From SZUA-378 sp036652815 (GTDB lineage: Bacteria > Bacillota > Clostridia > Lachnospirales > Lachnospiraceae), in contig JAVVVE010000028.1 of NCBI GenBank assembly GCA_036652815.1, forward strand, positions 1-29,871: a stretch of 29,871 bases of DNA, read 5' to 3'. Under the pieces are notes generated by a model, which saw nothing but the letters and a program-made list of their open reading frames with translations, was not told the origin of the DNA and ran no database searches. Made by a program: the position numbers and the translations under genes. Positions 8,239 through 16,627 of this stretch are shown piece after piece (the first letter of the stretch is position 1; each line of letters begins with the position of its first letter).

Positions 8239-8709
8239 CTATAGGTGCCTGTCCGTACGCTGGAATCGTTTGCTGCCTTTTTCTCCGATTTCCTTGTCCA
8301 TACCGATTCCTTTTCCTAATAATTTTGCACGTCTTTCCCGTTCTTCTTCTTCTAACTCCTTATGATACTGTGCTTCACATTTTGGACAGTATCTACCACT
8401 TCTAACGGGTTGTCCACAGATATCACATTTTAAAAAGCTCCTGGATTCTGCTGATATCTCCAAACGTGATTCACGTATCATCTGCCGGATAGCTTTCTGT
8501 TCTACCCCGATTGCTTCTTCTATCTGTGCCGCTGTTGCTCCTCTATGAGATTCTATGTATAATCTTACTTTACCATAGTCATCATAGTCAACATGCTTAC
8601 ATTCTTCACAATGGTATTCGCCCACCCCTGCAAATATCATAAGTCCGCCACATTTGCTACATACCGTAGGTCGGTTATATGTATTGATACTAATATTAAG
8701 GCGTTGCAT
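8239..8709 (-). CDS. Double zinc-ribbon protein, similar to flagellar-region YvyF/TIGR03826 proteins
   Basis: 156 residues with an N-terminal zinc ribbon (CSKCGG then CEECKH) and a middle segment resembling a winged-helix module (ATAAQIEEAIGVEQKAIRQM). A second ribbon (CDICGQPV then CPKCEA) and a highly charged helical tail (ELEEEERERRAKLLGKG) follow. Such ribbon-helix-ribbon proteins occur near flagellar genes in Firmicutes (YvyF), but no flagellar gene is in this window. A nucleic-acid or protein-adaptor role is the cautious reading. GGGAAG precedes the start. It follows purD by 22 bases, so it is probably on the purine transcript. Confidence 0.82.
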   Translation of the reverse strand: MQRLNISINTYNRPTVCSKCGGLMIFAGVGEYHCEECKHVDYDDYGKVRLYIESHRGATAAQIEEAIGVEQKAIRQMIRESRLEISAESRSFLKCDICGQPVRSGRYCPKCEAQYHKELEEEERERRAKLLGKGIGMDKEIGEKGSKRFQRTDRHL

Positions 8710-8731
8710 TTACCATCACTTCCCTTTTATG

Positions 8732-10006
8732 TTATTCTATTTCATCAATTGCCTGTCCAATATCATGACGCATATATTGATTCTCAAAAGAAACCAGCTT
8801 AACTGCCTGATAGGCATTCTTCCTTGCCTCCTGCAAGGTGGCTCCTTTTGCCGTGATCCCCAGCACACGGCCTCCATTGGTAACGATACCTTCTTTCGTT
8901 GCTTTGGTACCTGCATGAAATGCATAATATCCTTTCTTCTCCACGATCTGTTCCAGTCCATGGATCACAAAACCTTTTTCATAAGACACCGGATATCCCT
9001 TGGATGCTAACACCACGCATACCGCTGCATTCTCTTCAAATTGAAGTGTAATCTCATCTAGCTTTCCATCAATACAAGCTTCCATCACTTCTATGAGATC
9101 TGTTTTCATACGAGGGAGGATTACCTGTGCCTCAGGGTCTCCGAATCTCGCATTGTATTCCAACACCTTCGGTCCCTGTGCTGTCAGCATCAGTCCAAAG
9201 AATATAATACCCACAAAAGGTCTGCCTTCTGCTGCCATCGCGTCCACTGTTGTCTGATATACATATTGTTTACAGAATTCATCTACCTCTTTCGTGTAAA
9301 AAGGGCTGGGAGAAAAAGTACCCATCCCTCCGGTATTGAGTCCGCTGTCGCCATCTCCTGCCCGTTTATGGTCTTGTGCCGAAGTCATCAGTTTAATATG
9401 TTTTCCATCTACAAAAGACAACACAGAGACTTCTCTGCCTTGCATATATTCTTCCACAACCAAGGTATTACCGGCTGTGCCAAATTGTTTATCCAGCATA
9501 ATAGCTTTTACGCCCGCTTTTGCTTCCTCTTTGGTCTGACAGATTAAAACACCTTTGCCAAGAGCCAGGCCATCTGCCTTTAATACAATCGGATAAGTCG
9601 CTGATTCTAAATACTCCAGTGCATCTTCCGCCCGTTCAAAGTTCTCATATGCCGCAGTCGGAATATGATATTTCTTCATAAGATCTTTGGAGAATGCTTT
9701 ACTGCCTTCCAGAATCGCCGCATTCTTCCTTGGTCCAAACACTCGATATCCCGCCTGTTCCAAGATATCTACCAGTCCTCCTACTAATGGATCATCCATC
9801 CCCACTATGGTTAAGTCAATCTCTTGTTCTTTGACAAAATCCAGTATCTTATCAAATTCCATAGCTCCGATTGGAACGCACGTAGCGATAAGGCCGATGC
9901 CTGCATTACCCGGTGCACAAAATATTTTGCTGACATTTTTATTTTTTAAAACGCTCATAGCAATGGCATGCTCTCTGCCACCACTTCCTATAATTAATAC
10001 TTTCAC
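8732..10006 (-). CDS. purD: Phosphoribosylamine-glycine ligase
   Basis: GAR synthetase, step 2 of purine synthesis: phosphoribosylamine, glycine and ATP give GAR. It is an ATP-grasp enzyme of 424 residues from the chosen start. Motifs include VLIIGSGGREHAI at the N-terminus, FGPRKNAAILEGSKAF, KADGLALGKGV, NTGGMGTFSPSPFY and LEYNARFGDPEAQV. I choose the GTG at 10006 because AAGGAG lies six bases upstream and the family begins at this VKVLIIGSGG. An upstream in-frame start would overlap purN and lack a good site. It begins 10 bases after the purN stop. Confidence 0.96.
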   Translation of the reverse strand: MKVLIIGSGGREHAIAMSVLKNKNVSKIFCAPGNAGIGLIATCVPIGAMEFDKILDFVKEQEIDLTIVGMDDPLVGGLVDILEQAGYRVFGPRKNAAILEGSKAFSKDLMKKYHIPTAAYENFERAEDALEYLESATYPIVLKADGLALGKGVLICQTKEEAKAGVKAIMLDKQFGTAGNTLVVEEYMQGREVSVLSFVDGKHIKLMTSAQDHKRAGDGDSGLNTGGMGTFSPSPFYTKEVDEFCKQYVYQTTVDAMAAEGRPFVGIIFFGLMLTAQGPKVLEYNARFGDPEAQVILPRMKTDLIEVMEACIDGKLDEITLQFEENAAVCVVLASKGYPVSYEKGFVIHGLEQIVEKKGYYAFHAGTKATKEGIVTNGGRVLGITAKGATLQEARKNAYQAVKLVSFENQYMRHDIGQAIDEIE

Positions 10007-10016
10007 ATTTATCTCC

Positions 10017-10616
10017 TTACTGCTTTGCAAGTCCTTTGGCTATTTGGTCTATCGCCCGAGGTAAGATGATCCATTCTGCCTGTTCCATCACTCGTTTCTG
10101 CAATGACTCCGGGGTATCGCCTTCCTGTACTTCTACTGCCTTCTGTAAGAGAATGGGTCCTGTATCTGTTCCCTCATCCACATAATGTACGGTAGCGCCT
10201 GTTACTTTAACACCTCTTTTTAAAGCTGCTTCATGTACTTTAATCCCATAATATCCTACTCCGCAAAAAGAAGGAATCAAAGATGGATGAATATTAATAA
10301 TACGATTCCGATATGCCGCTATCATAGATGCCGGGATCGCTACAAGAAATCCGGCCAATACGATCAGATCCGGCTGTACCTGTATGACACAATCTAATAG
10401 TGCCCGGTTAAAAGATTCCCTGCTCTCATAATCTTTCGGAGAGACACAACGGGCATCAATGTTATATTTACGGGCCCGTTCCAATCCATATGCCTGTTTA
10501 TTATTACTAATCACACGTACGATCCTGGTGTTATGAATACTGCCTTTCTCTATTCCTTCTATAATAGCCTGCAGATTAGTTCCACCTCCGGATATGCAGA
10601 CTACGATATCTAGCAT
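10017..10616 (-). CDS. purN: Phosphoribosylglycinamide formyltransferase (folate-dependent)
   Basis: GAR transformylase, which transfers the formyl group of 10-formyl-THF to GAR. At 199 residues it is the usual size. The N-terminal phosphate loop is VCISGGGTNLQAII. The catalytic Asn and His are in INIHPSLIPSF, and the catalytic Asp is in VDEGTDTGPILLQ. Its start overlaps the end of purM by seven bases, so translation is probably coupled. Confidence 0.96.
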   Translation of the reverse strand: MLDIVVCISGGGTNLQAIIEGIEKGSIHNTRIVRVISNNKQAYGLERARKYNIDARCVSPKDYESRESFNRALLDCVIQVQPDLIVLAGFLVAIPASMIAAYRNRIINIHPSLIPSFCGVGYYGIKVHEAALKRGVKVTGATVHYVDEGTDTGPILLQKAVEVQEGDTPESLQKRVMEQAEWIILPRAIDQIAKGLAKQ

Positions 10617-11635
10617 AATGTGATTCCTTTTTCGCCATTCATGATCTCACCAACCAGATATGGTGTCTCACCGGCTGCTGTAATCGCCTGCATAGCTGCC
10701 TGTGCATCTTGTGGTCTTACGGCCATAATCATACCCAGTCCCATATTATAGGTTTGATACATCATATCTTCTTCTATGCCGCCTGTTTTCTGCATCAATG
10801 TAAAAATAGGTGGAATCTCGTAACTGCCCTTATGTACAACAGCTCTCTTACCATCCGGAAGCATCCTTGGAATATTCTCATAGAATCCACCACCGGTAAT
10901 ATGACTGCATGCTTGTATGGTAACACCTGCTTCTTTCACCATGCGCAGTGCCTTTACATAGATCTTGGTTGGTGTCAGTAATGATTCTCCTAAGGTCTGT
11001 CCCAGTTCTTCATAATAGGTATCCAGACTCTCTTTTGTCATCTCAAATATTTGTCTTACCAAAGAGAAGCCATTACTATGTACTCCCGAAGATGCCATGC
11101 CGATCAGGACATCCTTCTCTTTCACCTGTTTTCCCGTGATCAAATCTTTTTCATCTACCACGCCAACTGAAAATCCTGCCAAATCATATTCTTCAATCGG
11201 ATAGAACCCCGGCATCTCCGCAGTCTCTCCGCCGATCAATGCTGCACCGGCTTGCTGACAGCCATCTGCAACTCCTTTTACGATCGTTGCGATCTTCTCG
11301 GGTTCATTCTTACCACAAGCGATATAATCGAGAAAAAAGAGTGGTTCTCCACCGGCACAGGCAATATCATTGACACACATTGCAACACAGTCGATACCGA
11401 TCGTATCATGCTTGTCTAATAGAAACGCTAATTTTAACTTAGTTCCTACTCCGTCTGTCCCTGACACTAAAGTAGGATGTTCCATAGATTTAAAGCTATC
11501 CATCGAAAATGCACCTGAAAATCCACCGATACCGCCCAGTACTTCCGGTCTCATCGTAGCCTGTACATGTCGTTTCATCAATTCTACTGATTTATACCCT
11601 GCTTCAATATCAACTCCTGAATTCTTATAATCCAT
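10610..11635 (-). CDS. purM: Phosphoribosylformylglycinamidine cyclo-ligase (AIR synthetase)
   Basis: Closes the imidazole ring (FGAM to AIR, ATP-dependent). It has 341 residues, as usual. It shows DYKNSGVDIEAG, GIGGFSGAF, GTDGVGTKLKLAF, IGGETAEMPGFY, SSGVHSNGFSLV and HITGGGFYENIPRML. AGGAG is placed nine bases before the ATG. It begins 30 bases after purE and overlaps purN. The neighbouring order E-M-N-D is a typical partial Firmicutes purine cluster. purC, purF, purL, purQ, purH and purB are not in the window. Confidence 0.97.
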   Translation of the reverse strand: MDYKNSGVDIEAGYKSVELMKRHVQATMRPEVLGGIGGFSGAFSMDSFKSMEHPTLVSGTDGVGTKLKLAFLLDKHDTIGIDCVAMCVNDIACAGGEPLFFLDYIACGKNEPEKIATIVKGVADGCQQAGAALIGGETAEMPGFYPIEEYDLAGFSVGVVDEKDLITGKQVKEKDVLIGMASSGVHSNGFSLVRQIFEMTKESLDTYYEELGQTLGESLLTPTKIYVKALRMVKEAGVTIQACSHITGGGFYENIPRMLPDGKRAVVHKGSYEIPPIFTLMQKTGGIEEDMMYQTYNMGLGMIMAVRPQDAQAAMQAITAAGETPYLVGEIMNGEKGITLC

Positions 11636-11665
11636 CGTTAGTTTCTCCTATTGTTCTGTTATTTG

Positions 11666-12178
11666 TTATTTATCAGCCATGTATTGCTTATATCCCACCT
11701 GTTGTAAGATGGCATCCTTTTTTTGAACACCCTCCTGCATCTTCTTAGAATATTGCTTTAATTGATTCAGCAAAGAATCATCCGCAGTGGCCAGTATCTT
11801 AGCTGCCAGCAATCCGGCATTCATACCACCATTAATCGCTACGGTCGCTACCGGAATACCGGAAGGCATCTGGACGATTGAGTAAAGGGAATCTCTGCCA
11901 CCAAGGGAAGTGGTATGCATCGGAATCCCAATTACAGGCATTGGAAAAATAGCCGCACACATACCGGGCAGATGTGCCGCCATACCCGCGCCAGCAATGA
12001 TAACCTTGTATCCTTTATCCTCTGCGGTCTTTGCATATTGAAAAAATACCTCCGGTTCTCTGTGTGCTGAAATAATGGTCATCTCATAAGAGATGCCAAA
12101 TTCTTCTAAAATATCTGCTGCTTTTGCCATAATTGGCATATCCGAATCACTACCCATTACAATTCCTACCTGTGCCAT
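11666..12178 (-). CDS. purE: N5-carboxyaminoimidazole ribonucleotide mutase (class I PurE)
   Basis: Moves the carboxyl group from N5-CAIR to CAIR. At 170 residues it matches class I PurE. It shows VGIVMGSDSDMPIM, the catalytic SAHREPE motif, GAGMAAHLPGMCA and TTSLGGRDSLYSIVQMPSG. AGGAGG lies ten bases before the ATG. It is the first gene of the operon, with a strong promoter about 60 bases upstream. A class I enzyme implies that purK is needed elsewhere in the genome. Confidence 0.97.
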   Translation of the reverse strand: MAQVGIVMGSDSDMPIMAKAADILEEFGISYEMTIISAHREPEVFFQYAKTAEDKGYKVIIAGAGMAAHLPGMCAAIFPMPVIGIPMHTTSLGGRDSLYSIVQMPSGIPVATVAINGGMNAGLLAAKILATADDSLLNQLKQYSKKMQEGVQKKDAILQQVGYKQYMADK

Positions 12179-12211
12179 AATCCTGATACCTCCTCGTTCT
12201 CTATTGTTATT

Positions 12212-12240
12212 AGTTTACAAATATAGTGTAGCTTCGTCAA
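12212..12240 (-). promoter_or_regulatory. SigA-type promoter of the purEMND operon
   Basis: On the minus strand, TTGACG, 17 bases, then TAAACT. The -35 hexamer overlaps the TGA stop of the aminopeptidase gene. The leader is only about 25 to 30 bases before the purE ribosome-binding region. No purine riboswitch or PurR box was found in it. Confidence 0.7.
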
Positions 12241-14300
12241 CTGTTATTTTCTAATGGTTCATTCAAAGCAGTGCATCCTGCTAAAACAAAGAGTCCATCT
12301 TGTATGATGGGGATTGCTTCTCCTTGCCCGGTCACTGCTGTAACCGCCTGTAATTCATCATAGGGAATCGTAATATCTGTATGGCAGTTATAATATGCCG
12401 TATCCTTATCATGCTCTGATAAGCGTCGCAAGGAAACAGCATTATCTTTTGCCACGATTTCTTTTCCGGTCGGATTATATACTTTGATTTCCTCGCTGTG
12501 GGAGTAGCAGGTATCCCCGATTGCAAAATGCGGTCCCATCTTCTCTGCGATCAAAATCGGAAGTTTATTCTCAATATGATATTTTCTTGCGACCTGATAA
12601 GCCGTTGTATTGGTTCCGATTGCAAATTCTCCCATAGGCAGTGTATCGTGATGACATAAAAGATTGTCTTTCATATATTGTTGATTTTCTTTTTCTGTTG
12701 GAAAATTAGCACAGGAATACTTCGTAATCATCCCATCTTCAAAGGTCAACGTCAGGTCTTTATATTCCAATTCATTGAGATACACATGACTGACATGGAG
12801 TATTCCTGTCGTTCCTTTAAGACAAGGGGATGTAAATACCTCGCCTACCGGAATATTGACATCTGCTACACAATTCTCAAAGATGGTTTCCCGTTCCGGA
12901 TGCTTTAAAGTATGCAAGGCAACCGTAAGGTCTGTCTGATTACCGTGATTTCCCTGTATTTTGACAGATACTGCTGTATCCAGTACTTCTATGATAGTCT
13001 GCTGTATCTGCTCATATAGCTTATCATCCAGCGTATTAATGCGTATCACTTCATCAAAGATGGTTTCATACTCTTTTCCTATTGCCGGAATGGGAAAAGC
13101 AATAATCGTAAAGCTTCGCTCTTCTCCCGGGATATAAGTATTCACAATATTACCGGATTGAGAAGCATATTCTACTGCTAACTTCTGCTGTGCCTTGGTT
13201 AAGCTGCAGGCTTCCTGATGAGCAGCCGGATTAAATGGCGGTTCCCCAAACACTTCGATACATGCAGGTCCCGCATGAAGAGAAGCCCATCCTCGGGCCT
13301 GTTCATAAGCTGACTGCAGGATCTCTGCCTTACGATGAATAAAGGTCTTATCAAGCCATAATGCCTCATCTTCTCTGTGATCATATTCATATTGTCTATT
13401 GGCAATCGCCCCATAGTAACCTATCTTGGCATTCCCGCGTTTGGTAAAGAGGGATACCCCTGCCCGATAGATGGTTGGCTCTAAACCCATCTTGCGAAAA
13501 TTAATAATTGCTTGTTTTACCATTCGCTCAAACCCCAGCGAATATCGAATATTAACTGTTTTTTTCACAGATAAATCTTTGTTTCCATTGACAAATCCTT
13601 TTTGATAGCCTTCTGTATAAGTATCTGCCATCTTACAAATCAGTTCCTCCGGCATCTCGTTTAAATGGATTGCCGTCTTAATCTCATTCTCTGTAATATA
13701 TTCTCCGTATCGATACAGATATCGATAATCTGTTAAATCAGACTCCATAATCAGCTTCACTGCAAAATCATAACCGGGATCTACCTGTTCTGCGATTCTT
13801 ACTTCCAATTCCGGTTCTGAATAATCACTCACAAACCAATACAATATCTGCCTTATCGTCTCATAGGAAGGCTGAGTTTGTTCTACTTGTCTGTCATAGC
13901 AAAAAGCATGATATATCTCCAGAAAGAGTTCCATACGAATCGTCATATCGAACAGATTCTGTTCATAAGCATAGACAATCAGTGCTCTCATCTCTGCATA
14001 GATACAGGAAAACAGGCGTCCATATTCTATCCCCATACAAGAAGCTGCATAGCATGGGTTGGCATAACTTTGTTCATAAGCGGCAGGAAATATGTCCTGA
14101 TATAATCTTTGGTTGCGTTCTTGCAATGCTTCCAGCGTATCAGTCTCCAACTGTCCTGTTTGTATCTCTTGATATAATTCTGTCATCCCGAGCAGAAATT
14201 TCGCTGTTTGGCGAAAATAAGTGCCAAATGGTTCTGCCGCAATCTCTTCTGTAACCATTTCTCTGATTCTTCCTAATGCTAATTCATAACGTTCTTCCAT
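12237..14300 (-). CDS. M29-type metallo-aminopeptidase with long N-terminal extension
   Basis: 687 residues. The C-terminal ~350 residues resemble M29 (AmpS/PepS-like) aminopeptidases. Candidate metal or catalytic residues are E487 (VGEVFTSP), E558 (MGEFAIGTN), H591 (EKMGPHFAIGDTCY) and H640/D642 (CHTDI). These follow the order Glu, Glu, His, His-x-Asp known for M29. The first ~330 residues, helical and rich in Y and E, are not part of typical M29 enzymes of about 400 residues. They may be a partner or regulatory domain. No signal peptide is seen, so it is probably cytosolic. GGGAG lies twelve bases before the ATG. It lies 23 bases after the DUF6142-like gene and its stop overlaps the pur promoter. 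Confidence 0.85.
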   Translation of the reverse strand: MEERYELALGRIREMVTEEIAAEPFGTYFRQTAKFLLGMTELYQEIQTGQLETDTLEALQERNQRLYQDIFPAAYEQSYANPCYAASCMGIEYGRLFSCIYAEMRALIVYAYEQNLFDMTIRMELFLEIYHAFCYDRQVEQTQPSYETIRQILYWFVSDYSEPELEVRIAEQVDPGYDFAVKLIMESDLTDYRYLYRYGEYITENEIKTAIHLNEMPEELICKMADTYTEGYQKGFVNGNKDLSVKKTVNIRYSLGFERMVKQAIINFRKMGLEPTIYRAGVSLFTKRGNAKIGYYGAIANRQYEYDHREDEALWLDKTFIHRKAEILQSAYEQARGWASLHAGPACIEVFGEPPFNPAAHQEACSLTKAQQKLAVEYASQSGNIVNTYIPGEERSFTIIAFPIPAIGKEYETIFDEVIRINTLDDKLYEQIQQTIIEVLDTAVSVKIQGNHGNQTDLTVALHTLKHPERETIFENCVADVNIPVGEVFTSPCLKGTTGILHVSHVYLNELEYKDLTLTFEDGMITKYSCANFPTEKENQQYMKDNLLCHHDTLPMGEFAIGTNTTAYQVARKYHIENKLPILIAEKMGPHFAIGDTCYSHSEEIKVYNPTGKEIVAKDNAVSLRRLSEHDKDTAYYNCHTDITIPYDELQAVTAVTGQGEAIPIIQDGLFVLAGCTALNEPLENNS

Positions 14301-14323
14301 GATTCACATCTGCTCCCATCTTC

Positions 14324-14647
14324 TTAATCGACATAAGCTCCCGCATACAGGAGAAAACTAATTGCCATTAGTGCAATCGCATTGAAGCTGATTCCCAGAT
14401 AAGAAAAGAAATAGAATCTGTCCTTTTCCATTCTGGATGCGATGCCTAATCCTATTCCCACAAAAGACATCAGCAGCGTTAAAAAAACCGCAGTCCCATA
14501 TCTAAATTCAGCAATCCCTTTCTGCCGAAAAGTCAGAAACAGGGCAATGCAAATGGAGGCTACCGAAATAGTCCCCAGAATAGTTGACATAATTGCTTTT
14601 TCAGATTGACTTTTATTTGTAAACTTAAAGCCTCTTTTATGACTCAC
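14324..14647 (-). CDS. DUF6142-like membrane protein (three helices)
   Basis: 107 residues beginning with a basic, soluble segment (MSHKRGFKFTNKSQSEK), then three predicted membrane helices (about 18-40, 48-70, 78-103). The start is GTG at 14647, with GGAGG nine bases upstream. It resembles DUF6142 proteins I recall from Lachnospiraceae, which have the same pattern of a short F-x-F-T-N/D-K-x-H/Q-S opening and three helices. Function is unknown. It lies directly after the 50-residue membrane protein gene and before the aminopeptidase. Confidence 0.8.
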   Translation of the reverse strand: MSHKRGFKFTNKSQSEKAIMSTILGTISVASICIALFLTFRQKGIAEFRYGTAVFLTLLMSFVGIGLGIASRMEKDRFYFFSYLGISFNAIALMAISFLLYAGAYVD

Positions 14648-14669
14648 GATACCTAACCTCCATAGATTG

Positions 14670-14822
14670 CTATAGTATCATCTTACCTTTTTCTGACAGA
14701 AGCTGTCCCCCACTGATTAAGAGCATCACACCTCCCGTTATTCCTACCACGATGAGGAGAATTCCCACTACTAGATTCAGTGCACCTGCATGTTTCATCA
14801 TCTTATATACTTTTTCTTTCAT
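14670..14822 (-). CDS. Very small membrane protein, 50 residues
   Basis: An ORF of 51 codons from ATG at 14822 to TAG at 14670. It opens with MKEKVYKMMKHAGALN, followed by a single hydrophobic helix (about 17-38, LVVGILLIVVGITGGVMLLI), then SGGQLLSEKGKMIL. AAAGGAG lies eleven bases upstream. It begins 18 bases after pyrE and ends 22 bases before the DUF6142-like start, so it fills the gap exactly as a gene would. The basic N-terminus plus glycine-rich helix matches a small protein type I recall near pyrE in Lachnospiraceae. Function is unknown. Confidence 0.75.
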   Translation of the reverse strand: MKEKVYKMMKHAGALNLVVGILLIVVGITGGVMLLISGGQLLSEKGKMIL

Positions 14823-14839
14823 CTACATTCACGCTCCTT

Positions 14840-15514
14840 TTATTTTACCCCATACTGTTCATAATATGCTTCTATCGCTGCATGAAGTGTATCATCGATA
14901 TAGACCGTTCCTTTATATGGTTTTTGATAGAGATGTTCTACCACTTCTTCCATCGTTACAATTGCTGTTGTCTTAAAGCCATATACATCCGATATCTCCT
15001 GTAACGCACTTTTTTCACCTTGACCACGTTCCATGCGGTCTACACTGACTACCAGACCACAAACAGTTACATCTCCCTGTGCTCGGATAATAGGGAGCGT
15101 CTCCCCGATAGAAGTGCCTGCGGTTGTAACATCTTCAATAATCAGCACTTTATCTCCATCCTCAATAGGGCTGCCCAATAGGATACCCTTATCTCCATGA
15201 TCTTTGACTTCTTTTCGATTGGAGCAATATCTGATATCAATGTTGTATTTATCATGGATCGCCATAGAGGTGGCAACCGTTAAAGGGATGCCTTTATAAG
15301 CCGGTCCAAACAAAACATCAAAATTTAATCCAAAGGTGTCTTGAATCGCAGCTGCGTAATATTCACCCAGTCGTTTTAGCTGCCCCCCTGTTCGATAAAA
15401 TCCTGTATTGACAAAAAAAGGTGTTTTCCTGCCACTCTTAGTTACAAAATCTCCGAATTTTAATACCTTGCAGTCTACCATAAACTCAATAAATTCTTCC
15501 TTATATCGTTCCAT
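14840..15514 (-). CDS. pyrE: Orotate phosphoribosyltransferase
   Basis: Joins orotate to PRPP, giving OMP. It is 224 residues. The PRPP-binding loop is KVLIIEDVTTAGTSIGE. Upstream it has KFGDFVTKSGRKTPFFVN and FGPAYKGIPLTVA. The ATG directly follows the pyrF stop (TAG ATG), with a GGGGGAAG site inside the end of pyrF, so translation is coupled. Confidence 0.96.
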   Translation of the reverse strand: MERYKEEFIEFMVDCKVLKFGDFVTKSGRKTPFFVNTGFYRTGGQLKRLGEYYAAAIQDTFGLNFDVLFGPAYKGIPLTVATSMAIHDKYNIDIRYCSNRKEVKDHGDKGILLGSPIEDGDKVLIIEDVTTAGTSIGETLPIIRAQGDVTVCGLVVSVDRMERGQGEKSALQEISDVYGFKTTAIVTMEEVVEHLYQKPYKGTVYIDDTLHAAIEAYYEQYGVK

Positions 15515-16462
15515 CTATTCTCTTCCCCCAGCTCTTCTGTCTAATGCACCTGTAATGTCTGTAATCATATCTTTCACTGCCTGTCTGGAAGCATCCGCAT
15601 AATTAAGATCTGTCATTCCCTGTGCTATATATTGTGCCTGCTTGTATGCCGCAATAATACCTCTCGAGGAATTCACGATTGCTCCCAAACCATCTTCATT
15701 GAAATAAGATACCAGGTCTTCTCCTTTTCCTCCCTGAGCACCATATCCCGGTACCAGAATATAAGCTTTTGGCATAATCTTACGCAGTACTTTACCCATC
15801 TGCGGATAGGTCGCGCCTACAACAGCCCCTATATAGCTATACGTATCTCCCATATGAGTACTTCCCCATTCAGCCACTTTTTCACCGACTATTTCATAGA
15901 GTGGTTTCCCATCTATCAACTGATCTTGAAATTCACCACTGCTTGGATTGGAAGTCTTAACTAAGATAAATAAGCCCTTCTTTTCTTCTTTACACACTTG
16001 AATAAATGGATTCACGCCATCCGAGCCCATATATGGATTCAGCGTTGCAAAGTCCTCATTAAATCCCTGATATGACTTGCTGCCTACCTGGATTCTACCA
16101 AGATGACCTGTGGCATAAGCCGCCGAGGTGGAGCCGATATCTCCACGTTTGATATCTCCGATCACAAGTAATTCTTTCTGATGGCAATATGCTACTGTTT
16201 TCTCAAAAGCTGCCAGACCGGGTACTCCGAACTGTTCATACATCGCGATCTGTGGTTTCACTGCCGGGATCAAGTCATAAGTATCATCTATGATTCCTTT
16301 ATTAAATTGCCAGATTGCTTCTGCAGCTCCCTCCAAAGTCTCTCCGTATTCTTGATAGGCAGATTCAAGAATGTGTTTGGGAATATAATCTAACATTGGA
16401 TCCAATCCAACTACAATCGGTGCTTTTTTCTTCTGTATTTGTTTCACCAGTTCATTAATCAT
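15515..16462 (-). CDS. pyrF: Orotidine 5'-phosphate decarboxylase (long type)
   Basis: Converts OMP to UMP, the last step of UMP synthesis. It is 315 residues and of the longer (type 2) form. The catalytic Lys/Asp cluster is GDIKRGDIGSTS, with the phosphate-binding region PGYGAQGG and NSSRGIIAAY. AGGAG lies eight bases before the ATG. It is first in its unit, with a promoter about 50 bases upstream. pyrK and pyrD, often found between pyrF and pyrE in Clostridia, are absent here. Confidence 0.95.
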   Translation of the reverse strand: MINELVKQIQKKKAPIVVGLDPMLDYIPKHILESAYQEYGETLEGAAEAIWQFNKGIIDDTYDLIPAVKPQIAMYEQFGVPGLAAFEKTVAYCHQKELLVIGDIKRGDIGSTSAAYATGHLGRIQVGSKSYQGFNEDFATLNPYMGSDGVNPFIQVCKEEKKGLFILVKTSNPSSGEFQDQLIDGKPLYEIVGEKVAEWGSTHMGDTYSYIGAVVGATYPQMGKVLRKIMPKAYILVPGYGAQGGKGEDLVSYFNEDGLGAIVNSSRGIIAAYKQAQYIAQGMTDLNYADASRQAVKDMITDITGALDRRAGGRE

Positions 16463-16509
16463 CGATACCGCTCCTATCTGTGGTTTCTATCCACTCGTCA
16501 ATCTTTACT

Positions 16510-16538
16510 ATTCTAAATCAATCTACCGTGAAAAGCAA
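16510..16538 (-). promoter_or_regulatory. SigA-type promoter of pyrF-pyrE
   Basis: On the minus strand, TTGCTT, 17 bases, then TAGAAT. The leader of roughly 40 bases is too short for a PyrR attenuator and no such structure is visible. Confidence 0.6.
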
Positions 16539-16572
16539 TATTTATCAGCATATCTTGCCTAATATCTTTGCT

Positions 16573-16606
16573 AAGAAAAGGCAGGTAGTGAATTTCACTG
16601 CCTGCC
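16573..16606 (-). terminator. Rho-independent terminator of nrdD
   Basis: On the minus strand, arms GGCAGG and CCTGCC, one mismatch, then AGTGAA and TTCACT around a minimal loop, followed by TTTTCTT. It starts 21 bases past the nrdD stop and separates nrdD from pyrF. Confidence 0.88.
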
Positions 16607-16627
16607 AAATGTCTACATGATTTCTGA

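Noticed and set aside
12181..12236. Purine riboswitch or PurR site before purE
   Set aside because: The leader is only about 25 to 30 bases with no hairpin or CCGAA-type palindrome; only a promoter is supported.
16463..16509. PyrR attenuator before pyrF
   Set aside because: Leader too short and no antiterminator/terminator pair; the only hairpin (16573-16606) lies upstream of the promoter and belongs to nrdD.
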